Counted from the stretch's first letter, positions 10,235 to 22,767 are shown. The stretch is DNA of 64,000 bases from Botryosphaeria dothidea (GCA_011503125.2 WWBZ02000009.1:496001-560000); one strand, 5' to 3'. Made by a program: numbers and translations. Notes: generated by a model from the sequence alone, not told the origin.

Positions 10235-11701
10235 ATGATGGCCTCCCTCCCTCAAACTACCCACCTCTTCCGCCGCACATCCGCTCCCTATCCTCTTACT
10301 ATTGCCCTCACTACCGAGCCCCTCTCTACCACCTTGGCGCCTTTCTCCCTCCTCGTCCACATCCGCGCCGTCTCACTCAACTACCGCGACGTCGCTATGC
10401 TCCATAAGGGCGCTTACCCGAGCGCAGCATCAGCCAATGAGATTCCGGCCTCGGACTGCGCGGCCGAGGTCGTCGCCATCGGCTCGGCAGTAACGCAGTT
10501 CCAGGTCGGGGACCGGGTGGCGCCAATATGCGACGTGGCGAACCTAACGGGCGAAGAGAGGGATGCGGCAACGCTTGGACTGGGCGGCAATGTACCTGGA
10601 GTACTAAGGGAGTATGCGATTTTTGAAGAAGAAGTGCTAGTGCGGCTGCCGAAGTATCTGTCTTGGGAAGAGGTAAATGTTTCTCTTTTCTCAAGTCGTG
10701 ATCCAATCAAAAGGAGTATGTTATTATTCTTGTTCTTTGCTAATGAGGAGGACAGGAATCGATAATTTCGTGCGCTGGATTAACGGCTTGGACGTCTCTG
10801 AACTCACCAAGCAATGTGCGAGGAGGACTCAGTGCGCTAATGCAAGGTAAGTTTGGAACAGGACCGTGCAGCCTCGACCTTTTAGGATAAAAAGGTGATG
10901 GATGTGGTGCGAAAGGATGATCGATTGAAGAGAGAGTTGGCAGGGGTTGATATACCCAACTGCCAAGCTCTGCTCGTTAAGCGAGCTATTAGAGCTAATC
11001 TGCCAATGGTCTTGGAGATGCGAGTGAACAAAGAGAACAAAGGGAGAGTCATTCCAGGCCCATGGCCTCCACTACAGTCCATGCATTCCATCAAAAGGCT
11101 TAATTGGGAGTAATAGGCACCGGTGGAGTTAGCATGTTTGCGGTGCTTGTCTGTATTGCGGCGGGAATCAGGCCCATTATCACGTCCTCCTCAGATGCTA
11201 AGCTCGAATTGGTCAAGAAGATAAGCCCTAAGGTTGAGGGAATCAACTATAAAAAGCAACCAGACACGACACAGGAGGTGTTACGTCTTACGAATGGGAG
11301 AGGTGTGGACTTCGTTATTAACAATACCGGTTCGGCGTCTATTCCTGCAGATATCGCAGCTCTACGTCAGAAGCGCGGTACTATCTCTCTTGTTGGCTTC
11401 CTAGAGAAGATGAAGGCGGACTGGGACCCAAGCTTGCTTTTAAATCTGATGGCGAAAACGGCGACAGTTCAGTATGCTATATACTGCCCACACGATACGA
11501 ATTTAGCTGACACCGAAACACTTCAGAGGCATACAAGCAGGATCGAAACTAGATTATAAGGAGCTCAACAAGTTTCTAGAGGAGAAGGAGGTTCGCCTTA
11601 ATTCGATTATTGATCGAACTTTCTCCTTCGAAGACTCGCCAGCTGCGTTCGACTATCTATGGTCCGGAAAGCACGTCGGTAAAGTAGTTATTAAGCTCTA
11701 A
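10235..11701 (+). CDS. Medium-chain (zinc-type alcohol dehydrogenase/quinone reductase-like) oxidoreductase
   Basis: Proposed exons are 10235-10672, 10756-10846, 11111-11471 and 11527-11701, total 1065 nt and 354 residues. Introns 1 (83 nt) and 3 (55 nt, GTATGC..CAG with AGCTGAC branch) are well supported by frame and homology. The N-terminal GroES-like fold contains SLNYRDVAML and VGDRVAPI. The NAD(P) Rossmann motif GTGGVS is near residue 179. The C-terminal FDYLWSGKHVGKVVIKL ending is typical. No structural-zinc Cys cluster is seen. Intron 2 is unusually long (264 nt) and its acceptor is uncertain; the spliced product lacks about five residues of the first Rossmann strand. An insertion in this region could have damaged the gene. 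Its start lies about 1.36 kb from the divergent monooxygenase. Confidence 0.75.
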
Positions 11702-12321
11702 GTGTAATGAGCAGCGTCTTAAATTAGGCTTCGGAAGTATCTCCTAGATCGCAATTCTACGGCTACTGGTCGGTTGATAGTTTCATTGGCTCTCGCTTGT
11801 CTCTTTCTTACACTCTAAAGTCAAGTTTCAGGTAAATTCGCCTCCGTTTTCGAAGGGGTTTGACGCCGTTTTCTGCGGCAGATTTACCCCGATGCCAAGC
11901 TTTTAAACCCCCCGCCTCCGCGTTAAGCGACCCCGATGAGCTTCCCCCTGGTCGAGCCACCACCCCACGCCATCCTTGCCCCAATCCTCCGGCCAAGTTG
12001 CGTCCTATCGTCGCCGTGGTATCCAGCTCTAATTCACTAGAGATTCTACCCCGCCGGAGACCTTTCCTATATAATACTTAAAGGAGAGATTTCCAACTTA
12101 AATCGATTATGCTATCGCTCATCTACTCTAGGCTTGCTTGCCACGCAGACTCTCTGCGTCTCGACGTACAGAAATCTAATACACGCTTCGCACATTATTC
12201 TCCATCAGTCCAGACTTATCATTATGCGCCCCTCTATCACCTCGTTCAACCCCGCATATAAGGGTCAGCCTATATCGTCCAAGCTTCACTCAGGTTGTTA
12301 CATCATCAGGCCGCCAGCTTA

Positions 12322-12353
<32 letters not shown>

Positions 12354-12552
12354 AGTCGCAAATCTAATACGCAAGAGTCATACAATCCCGCGCATCTCGA
12401 AAGTCACGCTGCCCACCGTGACCCGGAAGGATGACACGCATTGTCAATCATGAAAGAGGTGGTGCTTTGCACTCAGCTGATCACTACAAACGACACCGTA
12501 AACAGCTAATAGACAAAGGCACAGTGAGAAAAGAGCATGCTAAACTACGTTC
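11702..12552. other. Intergenic, no gene seen
   Basis: Only short unsupported ORFs. A pyrimidine-rich CTT/CTC tract lies at about 12320-12356. Confidence 0.4.
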
Positions 12553-12557
12553 GCAGG

Positions 12558-12716
12558 TGTTAAACAAATGGGTTGTTTGTATAGGGAGTGAAGTTCATCG
12601 TAGATTGGCATGAGGAGTAGGAGGAGGGTGGTGACTCGGTACCCTCTTATATAGTAGCTATGTGACAAATTTTCGGTATTGACCCTTGGTTCAACCAGAC
12701 CCTGCTCCTCCCAACA
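12558..12716 (-). mobile_element. Solo LTR of the copia-3 family, TSD GCAGG
   Basis: On the minus strand it runs from TGTTGGGAGG (12716) to TTTAACA (12558), 159 bp, with a TATA-like CTATATAAGAGGG inside. It is flanked by perfect 5-bp duplications GCAGG (12553-12557 and 12717-12721). The same sequence forms the 5' LTR at 32911, where the final bases continue at 63966-63980. Confidence 0.85.
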
Positions 12717-12721
12717 GCAGG

Positions 12722-13640
12722 ACATCAGGGTGCCCAAGTGAGGGGCGGTGTGCAGAAGTGGCGTGACGTAAGCAACACGCTAACCAAGAAAAGAATATTC
12801 CAGAGCGGAGCTAAGGATCACGGTGGAAACTTGGGGATTCGGTGGCTCCGATTGCCCGCATCAAGGTAAATGTCATCCCCGCCGCCCACTTCGCGACGCG
12901 CACCATCGACGTACAACACCCTCTCTCCCTCGCCCCTCGCTTGCTGCCTTCAATCATGGCTGCAGCTCCCTCGCCGAAAATACTCAGACTCCGATCAGCT
13001 GCAACCAAACAGATGCTATATAAAGAAACCGCTTACTTTCGCCTTTCTCGCCGCTATTGTCGTCGTTGCCATTATCCTCTTCCTTAGTAGACGCCTTCGC
13101 AGCCGTATTTGCAGATACAAGCCGCAGACACAGGCCGCAGCCACAAACACCTTTAAAAATATCTTCGCAGCCGTCCACGCAGCCACCCTTACCGCCGTTT
13201 TTATAGCTATATTCGCAGAATCTTTTACAGAAGCTATAGTACAAGCAATGCAGCTAATAGCGCTATAGATTATTCGTACTACCGCGCCTCTAATAAGACT
13301 TCCTAGCTCCCCGCTTTACGACGCTTCGCTGTAATCTCTCGCGTAGATATTTCGTCCCCTCATACATTCGACGATCATGTTAAATAAAGCATTGCTAGTA
13401 TCTATAGAACATAACAGGACAAAAGAAGCGAGGATTATAAAGAATAAGGGGGTTTTCGGCTGTAGCGGATATATAGTAGGATGATTAGGTCGCGGTTTAC
13501 TAGAACTCTCCGCAAATTTAGTTGTTGAGGTTGGATGAGTCGTACCGATAAACAGGGTGGGAGTAGTTGCTGCTATTCAAGTTATAATATGACAAGATTT
13601 TCTAAGTTCTGAAATATAAAACATACTTGATTGTATTAGA
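12722..13640 (+). other. Unassigned region with one possible small membrane-protein ORF
   Basis: An ORF at 12870-13268 encodes 132 residues. It has a hydrophobic stretch (FAFLAAIVVVAIILFL, about residues 57-72) and a second hydrophobic Ala/Ile region near the C-terminus. Nothing else supports it as a gene. The rest shows no recognisable feature. Confidence 0.2.
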
Positions 13641-13649
13641 CAGCGGAGT

Positions 13650-15855
13650 TGAGTTGAGTTGAATTCATTTACCCTGACCCATCGCCCTGAGCGATATGCA
13701 GGCTACGACTATTCAAAGAATTTTGCTGCTAGTATACATGTTGTGTGCTAATCTAAGAGGGAGAGAGAAGGTAGAGGAGGGCGGTGAGTAATGTAAGGTG
13801 TAAAGGAGTGTGGTATAAAGGGTTTTCTACACTGTGGGTTCATCTCTGTTTTTAAACCGCTGTGTGTCTTGCGCAAAGCTGAGTACAGCCTGTAGCTGTG
13901 ATGCTGTTATCCTCCACTTATTTTTGCTTTGGGTGGCTGCTGTGCTGCTTGGTGGCTTTCTACCTAGCAAGGCTGATAGGCTGTTCTTTTGGAGTCCACT
14001 ATCTTGGAGCATCTTCTGTCGGCCTTGCTGGAGTAGGTGGCAATCAAGAAGGACATGTGATACTGATTCGACTTCTCCATATTCACATTGCTCATTGTTG
14101 ATGCGGCCCATTCGCTTGCGGTGTTGGTTAAGCCAGCAGTGGCCTGTCCGTAGCTGGGCAAGGAGTCCAGCCAGGCTCCTTGGGAGCTTATCGTATAGAT
14201 GGCGGGTATGGGGACCAGGTGGTGCTGTGTCAATGCTCCGGAGGTGTTGGCCTTTGTCTGAGTTCTTCCATTCTGCTGCCCAAGATACGTATGCTGCTTC
14301 TTTGGCTGCTTGGACCTGGAGTGATGCTAGTGGTTCGAAGCTGTGTTCTCTTAGGCGTGTAGTTGCAGCTTTGGCAAGCTTATCTGCTTCTTCGTTTCCT
14401 CTAATTCTACTGTGGCTTGGGACCCATTGGAGAGAGAAGCTAATCTGATGGCTGTCTCTAATCTTCTGAGCTGTCTCTATAATGGCCCGCACTATGCCTT
14501 GGCCTGATCACCGTTTATGTGGGTTTACTAGTGCTTGCAGGGCTGCCTTAGAATCACTGTAGATGGTGAAGCGTGCCGGGTTTGAATTATTTTCTTCACT
14601 ATTCTGCTCCGCCGCTAGTTCCATACCGGTATTAATAGTAATAAACTCCGCAGCCGTGATGCTATAGAACTTGCTAGAGCTAACTCCCTTCTAGGCTTGC
14701 CTATGGACTTTCTGTGTTTGGTTGAGGATTACTGCAGCTGCTCCGAGTTGTCCCTTTACTTTGGATACGTCTATAAAGATTCTTCTAGACTGGTTTAGTT
14801 GAAGCTTTTTCTTAAAGTCCTCTAGAGTCTGAGAGTCCGGAAGCCGTAGTTGAATGTCATCTAGTGGTGTAGGCTTCTATGGTGGCAGGGGGCAGGTGTC
14901 GATTGTTTCAATGTCCTCTACTAGTGTTGGATTTGAGAGTGAAGAGTTGTGAGGTCAGAAAAGAGAGTAGATTCTGCCTGTCTCCTAAGAGGGAGGTCGG
15001 TAGGCTTGCTTATATACATAAAAGAGTGTTTGAATAACCGAGGAGAATAGAAGCCGATGTTGATATCCGAAGCTTGTGAATATAAGGAGTAGTGAGGAGG
15101 TGGCAAAGAGTAGCTACTTGATCTTGATGCCCGAAAGAATGTGATGCCTGATATAGTAGGGCAAAATAGTCTGACAACTAGGCTTGGGCTCCGTAGCTTA
15201 AGGGTTGCATCAAGAGGGCTAAGAAAGCTAACTGCTAGGTCGAGCTTTAAGATTCTTTTGTTAACCAGTATATTACATGGGTATGAGATTGGAAGTGTTT
15301 TAAGGCTGCAGATGACTCTCTCTGCTCTAGCTTGAAGACGTAGCTTTGTTGGTAGCAGATAGTTCTCGTAGTCCAGAGCTTCAGTTGATATAGTGCGGAA
15401 GGCTGAGATAGCCTTAGTTGTTGCCATTCGCTGGACTCTAGAGAGCACTGCCACCTGCTATTTGCATCTCTTTGGGGAGTGCCACACAGTTGAGGCATAG
15501 TCCATTTGGGGAACTACGCATGCTTGGTAGAGCTGGCGCATCTGTTTTGGGCGGAGATGTCGTAGTCTACCTATAGCCAGGCAGGTCTTAGTTGCTCGTG
15601 TGACTGCTCTCTGAACATGGGCTCTCCACCGGAGTTGCTGGTCAAAGATAACTCCTAACAGCTTCACTTCTTGCTTAGGCTCAATTACATGGTTACCCAT
15701 GACTATTGCGCCTGAGCAGTTCTGGTCCGGACTTCTTGTAAAGTGTATGAGCTCTGTCTTGTCTGCTTCAAAGCTTGATCCAGTTTGCTCTGCCCAGTAG
15801 ACAGCGGAGATTGATTGAATTGCACGCTGCTGCTTTCTTGAAGTGATCAGCTTTT
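13650..15855 (-). mobile_element. 5'-truncated LINE (I/Tad1-like), interrupted by a solo LTR
   Basis: Read on the minus strand, 15850-15177 encodes the end of a reverse transcriptase and its connection domain (FEADKTELIHFTR, KLLGVIFDQQLRW, MDYASTVWHSP). The stretch 14924-13827 encodes RNase H (LQWVPSHSRIRGNEEADKLA) and a terminal CCHC-like CxYG..HVLLDC module typical of fungal I-clade LINEs. The 3' end carries an AACTCAACTCAACTC tail near 13650-13665. The endonuclease and most of RT are missing, as expected for incomplete reverse transcription. Some stops and frame changes break the ORF. Boundaries are approximate. Confidence 0.75.
14925..15176. mobile_element. Solo LTR of the copia-1 family inside the LINE, TSD ACTAG
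   Basis: It begins TGTTGGATTTGAGAG and ends AGTCTGACA (252 bp), matching the LTRs of copia-1 at 62509-62748. It is bounded by perfect ACTAG duplications at 14920-14924 and 15177-15181. It is therefore a later insertion into the LINE fragment that was reduced to one LTR by recombination. Confidence 0.85.
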
Positions 15856-16088
15856 TGTTATATTTATATACACTGTTAGAGAACGAATGGCATGATAAGG
15901 AAAGGAGTAGGTCCCGTGACAGTAGATGAGGATAAGAAAATGTACCGGGGTAGATACGCGGTGTTGAGAAAAAGAAATGAAGATACGGTAATGAATTGCG
16001 GCAATTGAACAATGGACCAAGTTTGACAGATTATCAAGCAGCGCTACATGACGCGACAGGCGAAGCCATGCCAAACTGAAAAGTGCTG

Positions 16089-17231
16089 TTAGGCGAAATC
16101 AAACATCACTGCCCGCTGCTTCAAGATCCTGGAGCAGAGCTGGAGGGCTTCGCGTGCATCGTGTGTTTGGATGTACCGCTCTGTGACCGCCTCAATGATA
16201 TTTAACATCTTCACTTCAGCCATGCCAATGTTCTCCATTCCCGAACCAACCTTGAATCGGAACGCGCGCTGACCCTGACCGCGGAACAGGCCTTCGTGGT
16301 CTCTTCGGAACTCGTGTGCCCTTAGCTCGGTATCGGTAGCAAGTGCTACTAATGCGTCGACAAGGCCACGCGGCGTATTCGAAAGCTTGTGCCGTGGAGA
16401 TATTCCGGTTCCAATAGATACTAGACAGTGGAGGTCATTGTATAGATGCTAGTTAGAATCGCTTCGGTCTCTAAAGAGATCCTTAGCTTCCCACCAAACT
16501 TGGCGGACTGGATTGTTTGCGTTGAGGGCCCCATCGCCAAACTTCCGACCCTCGATTTTGATAGGCCCAAAAAAAGAAGGAGCAGCAGATGTCGCCCTAG
16601 CGGCCTCCCAGATCTTTACCTTTGCCCGTAGATTGTGATCACTATAGCGGCTATTGTGGTAGTTTGAAAATACCATAGGCCACGTATGAGCGTTCTCGGT
16701 CGCAATGACAAACCTAAACGTGGTTTAACTTTAAGTAAATAAATACATAAGAAATAGTAGGGACTTACATTTTACTTGTTGAAACCGGTTCATTGGGTAA
16801 ATCCTCCATAAGCAGCGTATCCTTGTCTCCGGTATAACGCTCAACAAGATCTTGAATGCACTCTTCGAATCCTTTTGTGTCGAAGCGACCCCGAATTCTA
16901 AGATTAGTGTTCAAGTAGAACATCCGCTTCCGGGTAAATATTGTGGGCAAGAGTTTCTGGTACTCCTCGATACATTGTTGGACGGTTAAGCATAATCTAC
17001 CGAGTAGAATGGCAATAAGGCCACCAGTGAAAGTGACCCCAATAATATCGAAGTATTCGCAAGGTTTGGTGGGTTTTGTGGATCAATAGACCTCATGAGC
17101 TTCTCAAGAATGAGTAGCGAGGACAAGCCTCTGACTCCGCCTCCATCGAGAGACAGAAGACAGATTTGTCGCCCGTTCCCGGGACCTCCTGTAGTCATGG
17201 CTAGCAGCTTCATTTGTTGCGGAATGGACAT
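16089..17231 (-). pseudogene. Patatin-like phospholipase pseudogene
   Basis: From ATG 17231 the minus strand encodes LLSLDGGGVRGLSSL, the oxyanion-hole motif of patatin-like phospholipases. It later encodes KIWEAARATSAAP..F and the DGALNANNPV region with the catalytic Asp. Three lesions are visible. A frameshift lies between NPP and KPCEYFD (about 17060-17065). The nucleophile motif, normally GGTSTGG, reads GVTFTGG, so the catalytic Ser is Phe (near 17029). An in-frame TAG lies at 16449-16451. An intron at 16714-16768 (GTAAGT..TAG) is preserved. The original stop is TAA at 16089. Ser-to-Phe and the TAG fit C-to-T decay. Confidence 0.8.
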
Positions 17232-17790
17232 ATTGAAAGTGAAGAGGGACAACTTAAAGATCTGAAAAGGGAGTTCTGCTGCTCAGTAATGGCGTGGGGT
17301 GATAAGCTTGTGGAGAGCTAATGGGCAGAAATACTGGCGTTTTAAATCTCGCCGCTATAGTACGAGGCTTCCATGTCAGCTGAAAGTCGCATATGTCCGC
17401 GCTTTTCGATGTTTCACGACAGAGTACATACGGCGGCGAATCTGCAGCCGCCCTGCAGCTGTGAGCCCCACCTCAAATGGAACTTGATAGAATCTGGTTG
17501 TACAGAGAGGTTCCACGCTCGACCGTCAGCGCTAAAAATAGCAGGGTCTCAGATCAGAGATGGCATCGCTCATTGGTGGTCACGAGCTGCGGCGCAGCAT
17601 GCATGAGGCTCAAGGTCAGCTTTGCGAAACAAGTTTCGTGCTTACTAAAGCCAGTCTAGGACTGCTGTACCACATAAGGATGCGAAACGACTGGGGGCCA
17701 GAGAACGGGCGTTTCTCTTCCACCATTTGACCGGTGCACTTAAAAACCGCCCTTCTCCTTGTGGGTTGACCAGATCTGATATTCATCGAC
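17232..17790. other. Intergenic, no gene seen
   Basis: It lies between two divergently oriented pseudogenes and probably contains both former promoters. No motif is recognised. Confidence 0.3.
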
Positions 17791-18945
17791 ATGTCTCTTC
17801 TCGACAATCTTCTTGGAAAGCTCTTATCATCAATATTACCGCGCAGCCGAGGCTGTATCAAGGAGGAACCGCTGTACAATAGTCCTGCCGCTCTTCCCCA
17901 CACCCGGCTCGCGCATTCACGTTGCCCAGCGACATCACGAACCCGCAGCTGGCCTCCCTGTTCTTCCGCTTACTCCCGGCAGAGTTAAGAACTCGAATCT
18001 ATGAGCTAGTCTTGGCGGATGGAGGTCTGCAAGAAGGTCGCGAGCTGCACTTAGCCAGCATGAAGAAAGCTCGACTCGCGTGCATTCGGTGCTTCGAGGG
18101 CAGCCCATCAGCCTGGGCATTTAATAACTTCCTCGCAGCTGAGAAACTGGGCCCTCCGGCTTTCTTTGCGGAGATGAGTCATCTGCCAGCAGGTATCCAC
18201 GATCCCCTCCGCTCCCGAAACCCAGTCGGACGGGATCACATCTGTTGGTTTCCGGTCTGGCCCAGGGATGGTACCCACGTCGGGCGTAGGAGAAGCCAGC
18301 CAGCGGACTCCTATCTACCACCAGAACCATCGTTACTATCTACACTTCTGGCATGTAGAAGATCGTAAATCACCCACGCACCCGCTATTACCAACACCGA
18401 GAACTGATATGTCGTAGATACGCGGAGACCATTGATATCCTATACTCTCAGAACAAATTTGCGATTCGCCAGCTCAGGACAATCATCGATTTTCAACGGA
18501 CGGTTCTCCCACAACGCTTCAGTTCGGTTCGCTTCCTACGCATAGAAGTTGCAATACATATTCCAGTGGACTCCGCACTTACCTGGACTCCGCCGGACGG
18601 CCGAATAGAATAATGTCTGCAACTGGCGTCCGATCAAGTGTGGCCACTTGATACTGCAGTACTATGGCTTCCAGCTTGTCGAGCCATCTCCTGCATACAT
18701 GGTTTACGCGAATTGCACATTGCAATTTGTGACGCTTCGAAAATGTGGAAGAAAGGAGGTGCAAAGTTAACGTACGCACGATTCTTAGATACGCTTGTGG
18801 GTTTTGGATGTACCCGAATTTCACGTCTTGATGTATGGAAGGTTTGATTCTAATTTCGTTCTTGAGAGTCTTTCGAAGCCGCCACCATTTACTCTCTCAA
18901 CTGAGGGGGCGAAATTTTCAGATTTCTTTCAAGAACGCCTGCAAT
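17791..18945 (+). pseudogene. DUF7730-like domain protein, frameshifted pseudogene
   Basis: From ATG 17791 one frame gives MSLLDNLLGKLL..; a second frame (from about 17922) gives LFFRLLPAELRTRIYELVLADG, the signature start of the fungal DUF7730-type domain. Downstream, other frames give CRRYAETIDILYSQNKF-like, TVLPQRFSSVRFLRI (about 18400-18560) and ISCIHGLRELHIAI (about 18670-18730), in the order expected for the domain. At least three frame changes and stops (for example near 18366 and 18846) rule out a normal CDS. The family's function is unknown. Confidence 0.65.
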
Positions 18946-21417
18946 GACAATATGTCAGAATATAAGGCAGATTAGCACGCACTGGTAACAGTGCGGCGTC
19001 GTACTTTTGCAGTTCGACACAATAATACTTCATCTTTCATACGGTCTATGCAGAATCTCCTGTGGCATCAACATTCTGACATTCATAGGCTCCAGCATCT
19101 TATGCAGAGGCGGAACAATGGGTAGGACAGCCGTGAGTAGTAATGGATGATTTGCATTGGACTGATCATTGCGTCTCGAGGGCAGATAAATCAACCAACT
19201 CATGGTGTGATCTTGCACATTAGAGCCCTTCTGAGTTGGGTGCAGAGTGCCGCAATTGGGAAAATCACTCAAGGCTTAAGTGCTATATGAAAAAAACCAC
19301 TGAGTCGCAATGGCGGGATCATAAAGAATTCAAGATCGAGAGGTGAGAGCTGTGTGGTGGCAATGTCTCATTCATACGTAGCGGGGAGAGGTTGGCTGTA
19401 CTCGATCTGCATGCGTTGAGTTATCCGTGACTAAAGGTTACCCCTCAAACCTTTGCGGGAGTTTGAACCTTCAGAAGCGCTAAGAAGTAGGGTCCAGATC
19501 TGGGACAAAATTCAAAAGAGGAAATCAATTGCTGCAATGAAACGAACGCCATCTGCTGCATCGGATCGAAGGGTGTGGAAAAACACTGCATAAGCTTCTT
19601 CGTTGAGGTTTTGATGGAATTTGCGCTTGATCGGTCGGAATCGATGGATGAATGACTTAATTGCTTAGTTGCTGAGGCGCTCGTGGTATTGATCCCCAAG
19701 ACGTCTCAGAATGAATGACTAAGCTAATATACTATCCAATAACAGATAACGGAGGTGATTGAGCTCATTTTCCATCAGGTTTAATGCTTACAGAGGGGAA
19801 GTGTAACCGACGCTTAGCATGGAATCGGCTTTCCATGCATGCCGGAACTTGTTTGCCACTTGTGGCGCTGTATGAACAAAAGCTTCTGAACATGGCTCCG
19901 ACGGCCATCATTCCATGGATCCACTATTTTGATCGTCCGGAGTCACGTCACGCTTGTTGGTATCCATTTTATGCTCTCTCGTTCTTTTTCTGCCTTATTT
20001 CTCAAAAAGTAGAAGTTCCCCTGCCGAAGTCTGATCTGCCCTGAAAGGCCGCCACGGGCTCGTCGGTTACAACAAACCGTTGAAACTCACCCGTTCAGCG
20101 GATCTCTCCGCGGATCTTTAGTTGACCCTATCAAGAAGTCTTGTTACTCGCAAAAACGTAGAACACCTCAGAGTTCTTTTTTTTGTGGGGGGCTCTCCAA
20201 GGTTCAATCCTTCGAATAGTGAAACAAGGAACAGTTGATCTCGTGCAAACACCAAAATCACTACGCCAAATCTTAAATCGGAAGACATGAGCAAGTCACC
20301 CCACAACTGAGCTACGTTGAAACAAAGGACCAAGGTAAAAGAAGGCAAGATCGCCAACCGTTGGGTGCTGACGTTGGAGGCACAATGAGAATGGAGGGTG
20401 GGCAGGTTATTGATCCGAATGGCTGTATCGCGCCGAGCTTGCATCTGACTGCGTCACAAGAGCGGGTTCTCATGCAAGTACAAGACCAAAGGTTATTCAG
20501 GAACAAAAAATGATCTGCAGGCCCGCCGGGGCTGGACCATTAGTCCCGCCAATATGATCAGCACAGTCACAGGCAAGCTGCCGTTGAAGCGGGCGTTCCT
20601 TAGTGTGATATCAAGTAACCACATCCCGGTAGCCTGCAGCCACATGCAGCAGCTCAACAGCCGCGAACTCCGTCCTGCCCCAACCAGCTGAGTACGATAG
20701 ACACGAGCTAAAGGGGTTGTGCGGGGGTTTTCGCGCTTTCGTGCCATCCCCTAAATTATCCCGAGCCGTTTCACAGAGAATACTTTGGCCCTGCCCATAA
20801 GTAGGTTGCGGGCTTTCCCTTCCGCCTGCCGCAGCCATCAGCAAGAGCTACTCTCTTCAAAGTAAGCGGCCGCATCTGATCATACGGTCTACGCTCGTAT
20901 CCGCGTCAAGCGCCATTTTCGTCGAGACTACAGGCCTTTTAGTGCAGCCAATAGACCGGCCCGGAGACCGGAAAAGTTCGCACTGGACAAAACCGGAGTT
21001 GCCCCACACGATATGATAGGCTCCGACAACAACTGGGGTTCCGCAGCCCACTATGATCGATAAAGCCCGTCTGATTACTGGACGGAAAGGAAACAAAAAT
21101 GACGCTGATCCCCAGCTGCAGCATCCTCCTGAACGAATTTTTGGGAATCGCTATCCCACTTCGGGTGTGAGTGGCTCTCTCAAACATGGCGAGAACACGA
21201 CGACACGCAAGCCATATCACAATTCCGCGCCCGCGTTCCGGTGGAAATTGATGATTTGTGGAGGGCCTGACGCCTGATATACTGTCGGGCCCTCTGTGGT
21301 GGGTGTTGATACTGGAAGCTGAGAAGTTCGCATTTCTTGCCCATTCAAATGTAGCCTTATTCCCCGTTCGACTCGAATGCAAAACGTACTTTTTTTTTTT
21401 TTGATCTTTGAAGAACT
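18946..21417. other. Long stretch without recognisable gene
   Basis: About 2.5 kb on both strands shows only short ORFs with no conserved motif. Two poly-T/poly-A runs are present (about 20170 and 21391). It may contain decayed genes too diverged to see by eye. Confidence 0.35.
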
Positions 21418-22767
21418 ATGCCTGGTGGTGTAGTTGCTCCACCGGAATTGGTTGCAGCATGGCAGACGGACGCCTATCCTCACGGCATCCGTGCCGGGAG
21501 ATCTCTTACCATCATCAGTCTCGTTTTCACTTCCGTTGCTCTTGTTATTGTTTTCGCTAGGCTTTACGATCGCGCGCTTGTCAGACATAATGCTGGGCTT
21601 GATGACGCTGTGATCATGGCGTCCCTTGTGCGTTCCATACTCTGACAGATACCCGCACAAAGCACTGACCAGACAAAGTTTCCATTAATCGGACTTTGCA
21701 TTTGCACCGTTCTTTGTAAGTACTCATACTCAATAAGCATGGAATTGCTCTAATTGGACTTCCAGCGGAGCATTCGTATGGCTTCGATCGGCATACTTGG
21801 GACTTGACCCTCAACATGATCGCGCCAAGCAGAAAGGTAAGTCGCTGCTCTTAACGCCTCAATCAAAGCCCTCGTTAATCAGTAATTCAAACTTAACCAG
21901 CTCGTCCTTGCAATATCCGTCCTGTCACTATCCACATGCGGCCTGATCAAGATCTCAATCCTCCTCTTCTACCGCCGTATCGGCGAAGTGAAGCCCTGGT
22001 TCAAGACCATTATCAACATCAACATCTTCTTCATAGCCGGCTACACACTAGCTTTCAGCCTTGCGATCCCCTTGGAGTGCACGCCAACGAGCGCCTACTG
22101 GAACAAAGCCAACCCACTCTGGACCGCAACCCACAAGTACCACTGCATCAACGAGGGCGCGAAGCAAGTCAGCGCCGGTGCACTCAGCGCCCTTCAAGAT
22201 CTGATAGCCTGCGTGCTGCCCATGGCGCTCTTCTGGGATCTGCGGATATCGAAGCGCTCCAAACTTGCTCTCTGCGTCGTCTTCGGATTGGGCCTGTTGT
22301 AAGTGATTGCCCCTCCAGGCCAGTAGGTGATCACATCTAACGGCAGACTTAAAACCAGCACCTGTGCGTGCGGCATCATGCGGACCGTCAAGCTCCACTA
22401 CGTCTTCTTCGTGACGTACGATGTCACCTGGGCAGCACGATGGGTCTTCGCATTGACGCTTGTCGAGGCGTGCATGGGCGCGATCTGCGCGTCCGTCCCC
22501 GCCCTCAAGAACAGCCTTCAACGGCTGCTCCACATCTTCATTGATCCATTCCGGCTCGACAGCATCAGCAGCAGGAGAAGCTTGCAGACTTGGGACCACC
22601 GAATTGATGAGCAGAGGGGTGATCAAGAAGGGGTCAGCGGCAGAAGCACGCGCAGATGGAGCAAGAACCCGTTCTTCTTCCAGCAGGGACCTTCGTCGGA
22701 ACAAGAATTGGTGGTCCCTCACAACACTGGCGCCAGTATGTTGTCTACCATTTCCATTTTGTCGTGA
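21418..22767 (+). CDS. Fungal rhodopsin-domain integral membrane protein (SAT4/PTH11-like type)
   Basis: Five exons are proposed: 21418-21627, 21679-21715, 21766-21836, 21901-22298 and 22359-22767, total 1125 nt and 374 residues. Introns are 50-64 nt with GT..AG ends and CTGAC/CTAAC-like branch sites, and all phases agree. The protein has about seven hydrophobic helices, a GLDD motif after helix 1, YGFDRHTWDL after helix 2, LFYRRI, the CTP..YW and C-containing extracellular loop, and FTCACGIMRTVKL. This order matches the fungal rhodopsin-domain family, membrane proteins of mostly unknown function; some PTH11-type members act as receptors. The Ser/Arg-rich tail would be cytosolic. It is the only intact host-type gene between 12 and 25 kb. 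Confidence 0.82.

Noticed and set aside
18946..21417. Several 60-147 codon ORFs as genes
   Set aside because: No motif, no consistent splicing, and overlapping ORFs on both strands of similar length.
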